DNA from: Burkholderiales bacterium
Lineage (GTDB): Bacteria > Pseudomonadota > Gammaproteobacteria > Burkholderiales > Burkholderiaceae_C
Direction of reading: 5' to 3'
Assembly: GCA_947372465.1 (NCBI GenBank)
Contig: CANBTT010000028.1
Coordinates: 1-39,231, forward strand
Length of the DNA: 39,231 nucleotides
A model generated the notes under the pieces. It did not search any database. It worked only from the letters and a program-made list of their open reading frames with translations, and was not told where the DNA came from. This document shows, one piece after another, positions 24,672-33,146 of this stretch. Both the position numbers and the translations under genes were made by a program. Numbering within the stretch: the first letter of the stretch is position 1; each line of letters opens with the position of its first letter.

Positions 24672-24745
24672 GCTTCACATCCTCTAGCAGTCAACTGCGT
24701 TTGGTTCATGTCCATGTAAAAAAAGCAAGGCCTCATCCACCTGTC

Positions 24746-24777
24746 GCTCAAGTGCTCAAATGCTCAAATGCTCAAGT
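24746..24777. repeat. Four tandem copies of GCTCAA(G/A)T within a short dyad
   Basis: Four head-to-tail octamers, GCTCAAGT, GCTCAAAT, GCTCAAAT, GCTCAAGT. They are enclosed by the inverted pair GTCGCTCA (24743-24750) and TGAGCGAC (24777-24784). The array overlaps the last codons and stop of the aspartate-dehydrogenase-like gene, so the transcript could fold into an eight-base stem just at translation end. Confidence 0.75.
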
Positions 24778-25579
24778 GAGCGACTTGGTTGTTCAAAAAC
24801 CGCAGTGCGCTCAACACCGTCAAGGCCGAGGTCTTGGGGTTGTTGGCCAAGGGCTTTCCTTTCATCGTGATGTGCATCTCACCAAAATCACCCTCGGCAT
24901 AAATTTCATGAATGTTTTGCGACACATGCGGGTCTGCCATCAAGCACACCTGCGTTTGATCAAGCCCCAAGCCGGCCAAAGAAATCGTGGCGGCTACGTT
25001 TGCATTTTTGGGGTACAGCTTGGCCGCTTGGCGGGCCGTGTCTTGCAAAATCACGGTGGCGGTGGTCAGGGTGCTGAGGCTGACCTGCTCCTCGGCCACG
25101 GTGCCCTGCCAACCCAAGGGAGGCTTTCTAGAGGTGTAACGCACCGTGTGAAGACCCGCCAATTTGGCCGCGGCCAAGGCATCCATGCCGCCAATGGCGC
25201 CGCTCAGCAAATGCAGTTGCGTCTTGCCTGCAGAAGCTGCCCCTTGCAAGTCCTCGATCAAACCCTGCTCCGAGAGCGCCCCAATCGACAAAATGGCACA
25301 CACTTGACCTCTTTTTAAAGCGGGCATGATGTGCTCTTTCAACGCACCATGCGCGGCACACTCCAAGACCAATGTGGCATGGAGGGGAACCGCTGCGCAC
25401 ACTTCAACTGGGCGCGCACTCAAAGCATTGACCAAGGCTTGAACGTCGCGCACGCGCTCTGGCCTCACGACAACGTGGGACACCACAATATCTTGACGAG
25501 CACCCAAGCCTTCCAAAACAGCTTGTCCTATGGCACCAAAACCCACCAACGTGAAACTCTTTTGATACACCTGAATCAC
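24764..25579 (-). CDS. L-aspartate dehydrogenase-like protein (NadX/DUF108 family)
   Basis: 271 residues with the full family pattern: GFGAIG (13-18) for NAD(P), ECAAHGAL (73-80), SGAIGGMDAL (126-135), LYPKNANVAATISLAG (188-203), the catalytic histidine H218 in ADPHVSQN, and NPKTSALT near 247-254. Family members oxidise L-aspartate to iminoaspartate or oxaloacetate plus ammonia. In this catabolic operon it may act in reverse or on a related amino acid. The start is GTG, one base after the stop of the TPP-enzyme gene. The last codons coincide with a tandem octamer repeat. Confidence 0.88.
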   Translation of the reverse strand: MIQVYQKSFTLVGFGAIGQAVLEGLGARQDIVVSHVVVRPERVRDVQALVNALSARPVEVCAAVPLHATLVLECAAHGALKEHIMPALKRGQVCAILSIGALSEQGLIEDLQGAASAGKTQLHLLSGAIGGMDALAAAKLAGLHTVRYTSRKPPLGWQGTVAEEQVSLSTLTTATVILQDTARQAAKLYPKNANVAATISLAGLGLDQTQVCLMADPHVSQNIHEIYAEGDFGEMHITMKGKPLANNPKTSALTVLSALRFLNNQVAHLSI

Positions 25580-25580
25580 C

Positions 25581-27263
25581 TCAATCTTTCTTTAGTATTG
25601 GGCCGGCAAACTTGGTCTTGAAGGGACCCCAGGCCTGCATGTCCACCTCAACCACCACGGGCGCTTGTGTCTCTTGGCTGGTGCTCACTGCTTTTTCAAG
25701 CACAGCGAGCACATCTTTTGGATGTGGCACATGATAGAAGCCCAGCCCCAAGCTTTTACAAAGCGTCTCAAAGTGTGGGTTGTGCAAATCCACATAGCAG
25801 TGTCGCGCACCATAGAGCTCATCTTGGATGTTGCGGATGACCCCATAGCTTTTGTCGTTCATCAACAAGATCACCATTTGCGCGCGTTCTTGTGCGGCAC
25901 AGGCCAATTCTCCCATATTGAGCACCAAGCCGCCGTCCCCGCTCAAAAGAAGCGTTGTTCTCTTTAAATTCAATTCTTGATTGGCCACACTCACACCGAT
26001 GGCCATGGGCAAGCCCTGTCCAATGCCGCCACCCAGTGCGTGAATCCCCGCTCTGGGGTGATTCAAGGCCGGAGAGCGGTTGCCCCACATGGTGTTGGAC
26101 AAGGTGATGTCTCGCACCCACCAGAGGTCATTTTTGGCCAGTTCTGCAACCGCTTGTTGAAGCACGCTGTAGGGCCCGAGCGCATCTTCTACCTGTGCTT
26201 GGGCCTGCAGCTTGGCACTGGACAAATCTTGGATCAGAACCGGATCAATGTGCAAGGCCGAACTTTTCTCCAACCGATCTGCCAACGCATTCAAGCAATG
26301 GGCTGCATCTCCTTGGACAAAGAAGTCACTCTTGTAGCCTTTGTTTTGCGCCAGCGCATCCACATCGATGCGGTAAAGTTGTGCGGGCAATTTAAGCTGG
26401 TACTTCAAGGTCTCGTTGCTTCTGAGCCTCGATCCCACCACCAGCATGGCGTCACACGTTTGATAGAACGACTCCACGGGCTTTTGCAAATTGTAAGAAC
26501 CCAGTGTACTGGGATGCCCCTCCTCTATGACCCCTCGTCCTTGGACTGAAGTGATCACACCAAAACCCAACTTCACAAACCGTTTGGCCGCTTCCCTGGC
26601 GTGTCTCGCACCCCCACCAAGCCAAAGCAAAGGGCGTTTGGCCCCTTTGAGTCGCTCAAAGAGTTGATCGAGTTTATGGGGGTCGGCTGGCATGGGCTCA
26701 ATGTGTGGCGGGGAGAGATCGGCTGGCAGTTCCAGCACCGAGGCTTGAACATCGATGGGAATTTCAATGCTCACCGGCCCTCTAGGAGCTGTCATGGCCA
26801 AGCGATACGCCTCTTGGATCACCGACAAAGCGCTTTGCGCGTCTCTGATGCGAAAGGCCCCCTTCCCCACAGCTTTCAACATGGCCAGTTGCGCCGGCGC
26901 CTCATGGATGTAGCCCAGATCTCGGTCCACGAACTCGGACTCGATTTGACCGGTCAAATGCAAAAGTGGGGTGCCCGCCGTGTAAGCCTCAATGAGGGCG
27001 CCCGCCGCGTTGCCGGCGCCAGTGCCCGTGCTGGTCACAAACACCCCCAGCCCCCCGCTCGCTCTTGCATAAGCGTCTGCCATGTTGCACGCACCCGCCT
27101 CGCCACGCGAGGAGACGAAACGCAACTTTTGACGCCTGTGAAAGGCATCCAAAATGGGCATGTTGTGAATCGAGATCACCCCAAAGGCCGCGGCCACATC
27201 GGCACACTCCAAAAAGCGAGCAAGCAGCTCTCCAACGGTGATGTGTGTCGGTTTTGAATTCAT
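25581..27263 (-). CDS. Thiamine-pyrophosphate-dependent enzyme (acetolactate synthase-like)
   Basis: 560-residue large TPP enzyme with the three-domain order Pyr (1-170; catalytic glutamate E55 in SSRGEAGA), central domain, and PP (about 370-540; GDG at 442-444 with the ND pair near 470). It is closest in layout to acetolactate synthase and oxalyl/benzoylformate-type decarboxylases. No small regulatory subunit gene is present, so a catabolic decarboxylase or lyase is more likely than branched-chain synthesis. I chose ATG 27263; a longer start would enter the IclR gene. Confidence 0.87.
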   Translation of the reverse strand: MNSKPTHITVGELLARFLECADVAAAFGVISIHNMPILDAFHRRQKLRFVSSRGEAGACNMADAYARASGGLGVFVTSTGTGAGNAAGALIEAYTAGTPLLHLTGQIESEFVDRDLGYIHEAPAQLAMLKAVGKGAFRIRDAQSALSVIQEAYRLAMTAPRGPVSIEIPIDVQASVLELPADLSPPHIEPMPADPHKLDQLFERLKGAKRPLLWLGGGARHAREAAKRFVKLGFGVITSVQGRGVIEEGHPSTLGSYNLQKPVESFYQTCDAMLVVGSRLRSNETLKYQLKLPAQLYRIDVDALAQNKGYKSDFFVQGDAAHCLNALADRLEKSSALHIDPVLIQDLSSAKLQAQAQVEDALGPYSVLQQAVAELAKNDLWWVRDITLSNTMWGNRSPALNHPRAGIHALGGGIGQGLPMAIGVSVANQELNLKRTTLLLSGDGGLVLNMGELACAAQERAQMVILLMNDKSYGVIRNIQDELYGARHCYVDLHNPHFETLCKSLGLGFYHVPHPKDVLAVLEKAVSTSQETQAPVVVEVDMQAWGPFKTKFAGPILKKD

Positions 27264-27280
27264 GTCATCTCTTTGTCTTG

Positions 27281-28111
27281 TCAGTGAACTCGGCTCATTC
27301 GAGAGGTGAGTTCTTGGGCGCACGATTGCACCATGGCAATCAACTTCTTGGTCTCAAGATCTGGCAATTTGGGACTGGGAATGGTGATGCTCAAGGCGGC
27401 AATGACGCGGTGATCGTCATCAAAAACTGGCGCGGCAAGCGTAGAGATGCCACTCTCAAAGCCGCCCTGGCTCAAGCTGTAGCCTTGGGCCCGTTCTTGA
27501 TCGATCAGGCGTTTGAGCTCTTGGGTGTTTTTGGGCGTTTTGATCGTAAAGCTCTCGAGTTCAGTCTCAGGATAAAGCGTCTTTAAGGCCTCTAGGCTCA
27601 GATCGGCCAAGAGCATGCGACCGAGCACGGTTGCATGCGCGGGCAAACGAGCGCCCACCTGTATGGAGTGAAAGGACGCGTTCACACCAGGCGCCTTGTG
27701 AACAAACACCACCTCTCGCGCATCGCGAACCACCAAATGGGCGGCGAAACCACTCTCATCTCTGAGGCGCTGAACCACGCTTCGCCCATGTTCGGTCAAC
27801 TCAAGAGAGGCCAAATACTCAAACCCCAACCTCAAAATCCCAAGGCTGAGTTTGTAGCCCACGGAGTCCCCAACCCGCTCGACAAAGCCCTCGAGCTCGA
27901 GTGTTTGGAGCATTCGAAAAACCGATGCCCTTGGCAACTTGAGGCGCCTAGAGAGCTCCGCGCCGGTGAGGACTTTGTTTTGCGCATTGAATTGTTTGAG
28001 AAGTTGAAGGCCTCTGAGCAAGGCGGGAACGATGTAACGCTCCTCGACTGCGCTGCGCTCAAGCACGGGCGCTTGGCTCGCACTGGGGGCAAGTCCTTTG
28101 GCCGCTTTCAT
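27281..28111 (-). CDS. IclR-family transcriptional regulator
   Basis: 276-residue regulator with an N-terminal winged HTH (about 28-90; LLRGLQLLKQF..GAELSRRLKLPRASVFRMLQTLE) and the C-terminal GAF-like effector domain (about 100-270; LGRMLLA, GYSLSQGGFESGISTLAAPVFD). Its ATG overlaps the alpha/beta-hydrolase stop by four bases, so it is part of the operon it probably controls. Candidate operators are the two related 18-bp inverted repeats at 33147 and 19489. The effector is likely the aromatic substrate or a pathway product. Confidence 0.92.
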   Translation of the reverse strand: MKAAKGLAPSASQAPVLERSAVEERYIVPALLRGLQLLKQFNAQNKVLTGAELSRRLKLPRASVFRMLQTLELEGFVERVGDSVGYKLSLGILRLGFEYLASLELTEHGRSVVQRLRDESGFAAHLVVRDAREVVFVHKAPGVNASFHSIQVGARLPAHATVLGRMLLADLSLEALKTLYPETELESFTIKTPKNTQELKRLIDQERAQGYSLSQGGFESGISTLAAPVFDDDHRVIAALSITIPSPKLPDLETKKLIAMVQSCAQELTSRMSRVH

Positions 28112-28920
28112 GGCCGCGCATCCAGACCGATGAGTGAGCTCACGACATCTGCGCCCTCAAGGGCGCAGGCGTGCCCCATGGGACCCAAATCGATCAAGGG
28201 CAGGCCCAAGGCTTGAGCCACAAGGGAGCAGTCCTCAGGCGAGGTGATCACATCCAAATGTCCACTGGCCACCGTCACAGGACAAGTGGGCTTGGGGTGG
28301 GTGAGCTCCCAACACAAATCAGCATTCGCCAACATGTGCGCCGCTTGCGTGTACCCTTTGGGATCGACTTGCGACATGATCTCTTGAACTCTCAAGCGCA
28401 AGGCCTCTGGCGCTTGGGCCGAGAGCATGGCGTGGGCGCGAAGTTTGGCCATGCCCAAGGGACCGTGTTCGATCAAATTGGCCAATCGATCGTTGAGCTT
28501 TTTCTCCCTCAGGTCTTTGCTGGATGCGCCGTAGCCTCTTGCGGGCGACAGCAAGATCAATTGTTTGACACGCGAGGCGTTCAAACGTGTGGCCGCCGCC
28601 GCCATCAAACAGCCCAAAGAATGACCCACCAAGGTCACAGGCGTTTTAACACCCAGAAATTCAAGCCATTGCCAAACGCGCTCGGCATATTCCTCGGCCT
28701 TGGGCTCAGGCGAACTGAGCTTGGTGCTGGCACCATAACCGGGTGCATTCCAAGCCACAAGTTGGTGCTGGGGGGAGGACTTGACACGCTCGAGTTGATG
28801 CGTCCAGCTCATCATGCCAGAACCAATGCCGTGCAAGAGCACGTGAGTGACCGTGGGCGATTTGCCTGAACTCAGGAACTGAATGCTTTGGCCCTCTGAG
28901 TGAATGATTCTTGGATTCAT
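28108..28920 (-). CDS. Alpha/beta-fold hydrolase
   Basis: 270-residue hydrolase with oxyanion loop LLHGIGSG (28-35), nucleophile S101 in GHSLG, and probable acid and base D223 (GHLDVITSPED) and H250 (GPMGHAC). Size and motif order resemble meta-cleavage-product hydrolases (MhpC/BphD type), which would fit an operon partnered with an extradiol dioxygenase, but it could equally be an esterase or enol-lactonase. I chose ATG 28920; a GTG nine bases upstream has AAGGA closer and is the alternative start. Confidence 0.87.
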   Translation of the reverse strand: MNPRIIHSEGQSIQFLSSGKSPTVTHVLLHGIGSGMMSWTHQLERVKSSPQHQLVAWNAPGYGASTKLSSPEPKAEEYAERVWQWLEFLGVKTPVTLVGHSLGCLMAAAATRLNASRVKQLILLSPARGYGASSKDLREKKLNDRLANLIEHGPLGMAKLRAHAMLSAQAPEALRLRVQEIMSQVDPKGYTQAAHMLANADLCWELTHPKPTCPVTVASGHLDVITSPEDCSLVAQALGLPLIDLGPMGHACALEGADVVSSLIGLDARP

Positions 28921-28935
28921 AAAAAGCACGCGTCC

Positions 28936-29544
28936 TTAACGTTTAATGTTTGCCAAAGGGGAGTCTGGCGGATAGGTCGGCGTGATGGGTTTGGGAGAAC
29001 CGAGCATCACGCACATCAAAGCGTCTTCGTCCCCCGTGTTGTGCTCCTCGCGGTAGACACCAGGGGGCACAGAAATCAAGTCGCGCTCACCTAGGAGGGC
29101 TTCAAAGCGTTCTCCATCTTTTTCACAAATGACTTTCATCTGCCCGCGCATCACAAAGAAGATCTCCTCGACATCGTAATGGATATGGGATGGACCAATG
29201 TTGCCCGCTGGGATGAGCATGGTTGAGAAAGTGAAGTGTCCTGAGGGCACCGCGTTTTGGTCCTTGGCAACACCCGTGCCCCCGGTGCCCACATAGCGCA
29301 TTTGCGCGCGTCTGTACTTGGGGTCAAAGTCGGCCTGAAACTTCAAAGCATCCCAGTCGTACTGTCTGCTCTCGCGAGTTGCAACCCGGCTTTTCATCCA
29401 GTTGGCAAACGACTGATCCGCTGGGCGCACCATGGTGCGCTGAATGCTGGACTCGGCAGGAATGTTTGCATCCATCAGTCCAAGGTCATTGAACACGGGC
29501 GAGTTGGCCGCCTCTTTTTTTGTATCGATATGGGGTGTTGACAT
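28936..29544 (-). CDS. Cupin-domain protein
   Basis: 202 residues with one cupin barrel at about 100-185. The metal-binding first motif is PSHIHYDVEEIFFVMRG (H120, H122, E126 or E127) and the second is PPGVYREEHNTG (H168). Around 100 residues of N-terminal extension precede it. Single-cupin proteins in catabolic operons can be dioxygenases, decarboxylases or sugar-type isomerases; nothing here decides between them. AAAGGA lies before the ATG. It is encoded between the SDR and the alpha/beta hydrolase. Confidence 0.82.
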   Translation of the reverse strand: MSTPHIDTKKEAANSPVFNDLGLMDANIPAESSIQRTMVRPADQSFANWMKSRVATRESRQYDWDALKFQADFDPKYRRAQMRYVGTGGTGVAKDQNAVPSGHFTFSTMLIPAGNIGPSHIHYDVEEIFFVMRGQMKVICEKDGERFEALLGERDLISVPPGVYREEHNTGDEDALMCVMLGSPKPITPTYPPDSPLANIKR

Positions 29545-29599
29545 GGTCAGATCCTTTGATTCATTTCACAAAAAACACGTTTAAAAAAACACAAGGGGT

Positions 29600-30370
29600 T
29601 CAATGCATCACAAAACCGCCATTCACCGCCAACACTTGACCGGTGATGAAGGCACTGCTCACACTGAGCAAAAACAAAACCGCCGCATTGATGTCACTGG
29701 GCACTTGTGCCGATTTGATCGCGCGTCCTTGCTGGTAAAAATCATGCCTGTCTTGGGGCACATATTCTGTGGCCTTCACCAGGGTCAAGCCAGGTGCGAT
29801 GGCATTGACCGTCACCAAATGCTCGCCAAGCTCTCTGGCCAAAGATTTGGTCATGGAGATCACCGCCCCCTTGCTGACCACATAGGCCAACAATTTAGGT
29901 GCGCCCCAAAGCGCCGTGTCGCTGGCAACATTGACCACACGGCCCGTTTTGGACGCGATCAAAAAGGGGCGTGCCGCCACCGTGGTGAGCCAAGTGCCGC
30001 GCACATTGACTTGCATCACACGGTCCCAGGTCTCGATGCTCAACTGATCGTGCGTGACGCCCCCAGAGTTGGTGATGGCGGCATTGTTGACCAAGCCGTC
30101 CAAACCGCCCAAAAGCCTTGCGGCCTCTTGAACACCAAGCTCAATGCTCTGCGGGTCTTGGTTGTTCATCTCAACAAAGTGCACCTTGGGGCCCAGTGTT
30201 TTCGCCAAGGCTTGACCCTCTTGAACCAACACATCTGTGATCACGACACTTGCGCCGCAATCGCTCAAGGCCTTGGCAAAACTTTCCCCAAGCCCTCTCG
30301 CCCCCCCAGTGACCAACACTTTGCGCCCTGATAGGTTGAACTCCTTGCTCAGGCTTTGATCCGTGCTCAT
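29600..30370 (-). CDS. Short-chain dehydrogenase/reductase
   Basis: 256-residue classical SDR. Cofactor motif TGGARGLG (21-28), NNAA at 95-98, catalytic S150, Y163 and K167 with exact spacing. The D46 after the second strand (VVITDV) favours NAD over NADP. Possible roles are cis-dihydrodiol dehydrogenation after the Rieske oxygenase, or oxidation of a 3-hydroxyacyl intermediate. Its ATG overlaps the permease stop by four bases. Confidence 0.9.
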   Translation of the reverse strand: MSTDQSLSKEFNLSGRKVLVTGGARGLGESFAKALSDCGASVVITDVLVQEGQALAKTLGPKVHFVEMNNQDPQSIELGVQEAARLLGGLDGLVNNAAITNSGGVTHDQLSIETWDRVMQVNVRGTWLTTVAARPFLIASKTGRVVNVASDTALWGAPKLLAYVVSKGAVISMTKSLARELGEHLVTVNAIAPGLTLVKATEYVPQDRHDFYQQGRAIKSAQVPSDINAAVLFLLSVSSAFITGQVLAVNGGFVMH

Positions 30371-31149
30371 GAAAAGGCCCTCTCAGAACTTGGCAAGTAA
30401 TGAAGCACTTCCTTCTCAGCCCAGACCACCGCGTAATAAGCAACGATTCCAATGACGGTCAATGCACCAATCACCACAAAAACGCCCGCCGTGTTGCCTT
30501 GTCCCTCAAAGTAGACCAACAAATAACCCAGGCCCATGTTGCCCCCAACCAACTCACCGACAACCACACCAATCACCGCCAAGGTGCTGGCTATTCTCAG
30601 GCCAGAAAACAAAGCGGGCAAGGTGCTTGGAAACTGCACGTTTTTAAAGAGCTGCAATGGCGTGCCTGAGAAAGACCTGGCCAAATTCATCAAATCTTGA
30701 TCCATGGTTCTCATGGAGGACAAGACGTTGATCAGCACTGGAAAGAAGACAATCAACACCGCCACCAAAATTTTGGGGTAGATCGTATAGCCCAACCACA
30801 TCACAAAAAGAGGTGCAAAGGCCACTTTGGGGGCAATTTGCAGGGCCAACAAATAAGGCGAAAAGACCGCCTCGAGTTGAGGCGAACTGCCCAACAAATA
30901 GCCCATCAAAGCCCCTAAAAGCGAACCCAATACAAAGCCCACCAAGACCTCAAAGCCCGTGATGGCGCTGTGCCACAAGAGACGCTCCGTGCTCCAAATG
31001 CGGGTCATCTCTAGGTAAACCTTAGAGAGGCTAGGCAACACAAACTCTGGAATGCCCAAGGCTTTGGGGCCGAACTCCCAAAGGAGCATGCAAAAGACGA
31101 GGAGCAAAAAGCTCCAAAGAGCAGTGGCATGCTGTTTTAAAAAGATCAT
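30367..31149 (-). CDS. ABC transporter permease (SsuC/TauC type)
   Basis: 260-residue inner-membrane permease with about six membrane helices and the BPD permease loop near residues 150-190 (ARSFSGTPLQLFKNVQFPSTLPALFSGL, read with a one-residue break), the site that contacts the ATPase. It belongs to the nitrate/sulfonate/taurine importer group. I chose ATG 31149 over a TTG 12 bases upstream. A 106-base gap with a seven-copy hexamer repeat separates it from the binding-protein gene, the only large gap in this part of the operon. Confidence 0.9.
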   Translation of the reverse strand: MIFLKQHATALWSFLLLVFCMLLWEFGPKALGIPEFVLPSLSKVYLEMTRIWSTERLLWHSAITGFEVLVGFVLGSLLGALMGYLLGSSPQLEAVFSPYLLALQIAPKVAFAPLFVMWLGYTIYPKILVAVLIVFFPVLINVLSSMRTMDQDLMNLARSFSGTPLQLFKNVQFPSTLPALFSGLRIASTLAVIGVVVGELVGGNMGLGYLLVYFEGQGNTAGVFVVIGALTVIGIVAYYAVVWAEKEVLHYLPSSERAFS

Positions 31150-31162
31150 AGAAGTCTTCAAC

Positions 31163-31204
31163 TGGGATTGGGATTGGGATTGGGATTGGGATTGGGATTG
31201 GGAT
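31163..31204 (+). repeat. Seven tandem TGGGAT hexamers (G-quadruplex-capable)
   Basis: Seven perfect TGGGAT units (42 bp), so the plus strand carries seven GGG tracts spaced by three bases. It lies in the 106-base gap between the ABC binding-protein stop and the permease start, 14 bases before the permease ATG. The operon mRNA would carry the C-rich complement. The array is prone to slippage in six-base steps. Confidence 0.95.
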
Positions 31205-31255
31205 TGAGTTTGGGATCGGTTTCAGTGGCCTTCTTTGCACGCCATGACAAAGGGA

Positions 31256-32263
31256 TCATTTGCCAACGAATTGATTGGTATAAAGATCCTTCAATGGGGC
31301 CTCTTTTTGAACAATCGCATTGGTGACATAAAATTTTTGCAAATCAGACAACCTGGCTTCATCCATCATGCCAGGGACTTTTTGTGCGGCATACACATAC
31401 TTGTTGTAGAGCTCAAAGGTCTTTTGAATTTGAGCCTCTCGGCCTTTGTAGCTGGGCACTTGCGTGACATAGACGGCTGTTGCGGCTTTGGGGTCGAGCA
31501 TGATGTCCTTCATGCCTTTTAAGGTGGCAGAGACCAGCTTTTGAATCAATTGAGGATTTTTCTCAATGGTTTCATCTGAGGCCAAAATGGCCTGCGCCAT
31601 GCTTTTGAAGTACACGTCGCTGGGCAAAATATCAACTTGTGCACCCGCGTCCATGGCGCTCACGGTCCAATCGGGCACACCCGCCATGGCAGAGGCTTTT
31701 TTATCGGTGAACTGCTGCCAAACACCGGTAGGGCCAGCCGCTTGAATGTTCACGTCGTTTTTTGTCAGACCCACTTTGCTCAACATGCCTAAAAGTGCGT
31801 AATAGGTGGTGTCTGTGTATGCAAGCACCGTGACGGTTTTGCCTTTGAGTTCACGAGGACTTTCAATTTTTTCATCTTTGTGGCTGACCAGTTGCGTCAA
31901 AGAGCCCGAGCCCAGCACGGCAACGGCTTTGACGGGAATGCCTTGTGCTCTTGCAATGATCGGCGTGTCTCCAATGGCGCCCCCAATGACCGCATTGCCG
32001 GCACCCACTTGTTTGGCCACATCAACACCCCCTCGACCGGCGACGAAGTTGATCTTCAGGCCCTCTTTTTCATAATAGCCCTTGGCTTGAGCGATCATCC
32101 ATGGACCAAAAGCCGGCAAATTCGCTGGCGCGGGCAAGAGGTAGGTGATCTCCTTTAAATTCGATTGTGCTTGCGCTTGAGCGCCGCAGAAAAAGGACAA
32201 GACCAAAGCACAAGCCAACACAACTCGGCCTGAACGCATTGAAGGTAGACATCTATTCATCAT
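31256..32263 (-). CDS. ABC transporter substrate-binding protein (NMT1/SsuA-like)
   Basis: 335-residue periplasmic binding protein. Signal peptide ends near GAQAQA, followed by the NMT1-type domain (ITYLLPAPANLPAFGPWMIAQAKGYYEKEGL, read in parts) and the GGAIGDTPIIARAQG and GKTVTVLAYTDTTYYAL segments. This family serves nitrate, sulfonate, taurine, pyrimidine-precursor and aromatic-acid importers. GGGAG lies six bases before the ATG pair; I chose the first. It stands between the ATPase and permease genes of the same importer. Confidence 0.9.
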   Translation of the reverse strand: MMNRCLPSMRSGRVVLACALVLSFFCGAQAQAQSNLKEITYLLPAPANLPAFGPWMIAQAKGYYEKEGLKINFVAGRGGVDVAKQVGAGNAVIGGAIGDTPIIARAQGIPVKAVAVLGSGSLTQLVSHKDEKIESPRELKGKTVTVLAYTDTTYYALLGMLSKVGLTKNDVNIQAAGPTGVWQQFTDKKASAMAGVPDWTVSAMDAGAQVDILPSDVYFKSMAQAILASDETIEKNPQLIQKLVSATLKGMKDIMLDPKAATAVYVTQVPSYKGREAQIQKTFELYNKYVYAAQKVPGMMDEARLSDLQKFYVTNAIVQKEAPLKDLYTNQFVGK

Positions 32264-32315
32264 GAAGCACTCCCAAAAAGTATTGACCAACACAAAAACC
32301 GTTTTTTAAATAAGC

Positions 32316-33119
32316 TCAGTGCATCTCTGCATGGGCATCCAAACGCAACAAATCCATCAATTCAGTGACATGGACACCCAAGCCAGGCAACTTCCTGCGG
32401 TGCATGGGGTTGTCGCGGTCTCCCATCTGTACCTTGATTTCTTGAACGATCGTGCCAGGGCGCTCGCTCATCACCAGTATGCGATCTGACATCGCCACCG
32501 CTTCGGCCAAATCATGGGTGATGAACAACACTGTTTTGCCTTGGAGACTGACACTTTGAGCCAAGTCTTGCTGAAGAATCATTTTTGTTTGTGCATCCAA
32601 CGCAGAAAACGGCTCATCCATCAAGAGCACCAAGGGATCCACCGCCAAAGTTCTGGCCATGGCCGCGCGCTGCCTCATGCCGCCTGAGAGTTGGTGCGGA
32701 TAGTTGTCACCAAAGCCATTCAAGTGACATTGATTCAAAAGTTTCATAGAAACTTCACGCCTTTGGGCTTTGGGCACATGCCTGAATTCAAGACCGAGTT
32801 CAATGTTCTCCAAAATGGTCCTCCACGGCATGAGCAAATCCTTTTGGAGCATGAAGGCCACATGGGGATTGGGACCCGTGACCGCTTCGCCATCGACCTT
32901 GACCACACCCTTTGAGGGCTTTGACAATCCCGCCCCCATGTTGAGCAGCGTGCTTTTACCGCAGCCCGAAGGGCCGATCAAAGACACCACTTCGCCAGGC
33001 TGGATGGACAAATTCACACGCGTGACGGCCAAAACCTCAGCACTTTTGCCCTTTGCAGCAAAGCGTTTATCAACACCAATGAATTCAATTGCGGCATGGG
33101 AAGTTGACATGGATTTCAT
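32316..33119 (-). CDS. ABC transporter ATP-binding protein (SsuB/TauB type)
   Basis: 267-residue ATPase with Walker A GPSGCGKST (49-57), Q-loop near FMLQKD, signature LSGGMRQR, Walker B VLLMDEP and the H-loop FITHD. It powers the importer formed with the permease and NMT1-like protein. An ATG nine bases downstream is an alternative start; neither has a good ribosome-binding site. It is the first gene of the long minus-strand operon, about 39 bases after the predicted transcript start. Confidence 0.92.
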   Translation of the reverse strand: MKSMSTSHAAIEFIGVDKRFAAKGKSAEVLAVTRVNLSIQPGEVVSLIGPSGCGKSTLLNMGAGLSKPSKGVVKVDGEAVTGPNPHVAFMLQKDLLMPWRTILENIELGLEFRHVPKAQRREVSMKLLNQCHLNGFGDNYPHQLSGGMRQRAAMARTLAVDPLVLLMDEPFSALDAQTKMILQQDLAQSVSLQGKTVLFITHDLAEAVAMSDRILVMSERPGTIVQEIKVQMGDRDNPMHRRKLPGLGVHVTELMDLLRLDAHAEMH

Positions 33120-33146
33120 TCTAAAGATGTTTTATAGGTTAAACGC

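Noticed and set aside
24602..25318. Long plus-strand frame opposite the Bug and aspartate-dehydrogenase-like genes
   Set aside because: It overlaps two clear genes on the opposite strand and its translation matches no recognisable fold or motif.
31163..31204. Hexamer array considered as a CRISPR or iteron origin
   Set aside because: Units are contiguous six-base repeats without spacers, cas genes, rep genes or DnaA boxes nearby.
31031..31240. Minus-strand frame encoding an Ile-Pro repeat through the hexamer array
   Set aside because: It is the chance translation of the repeat, is out of frame with the permease and overlaps its coding region; the start is a GTG without a ribosome-binding site.
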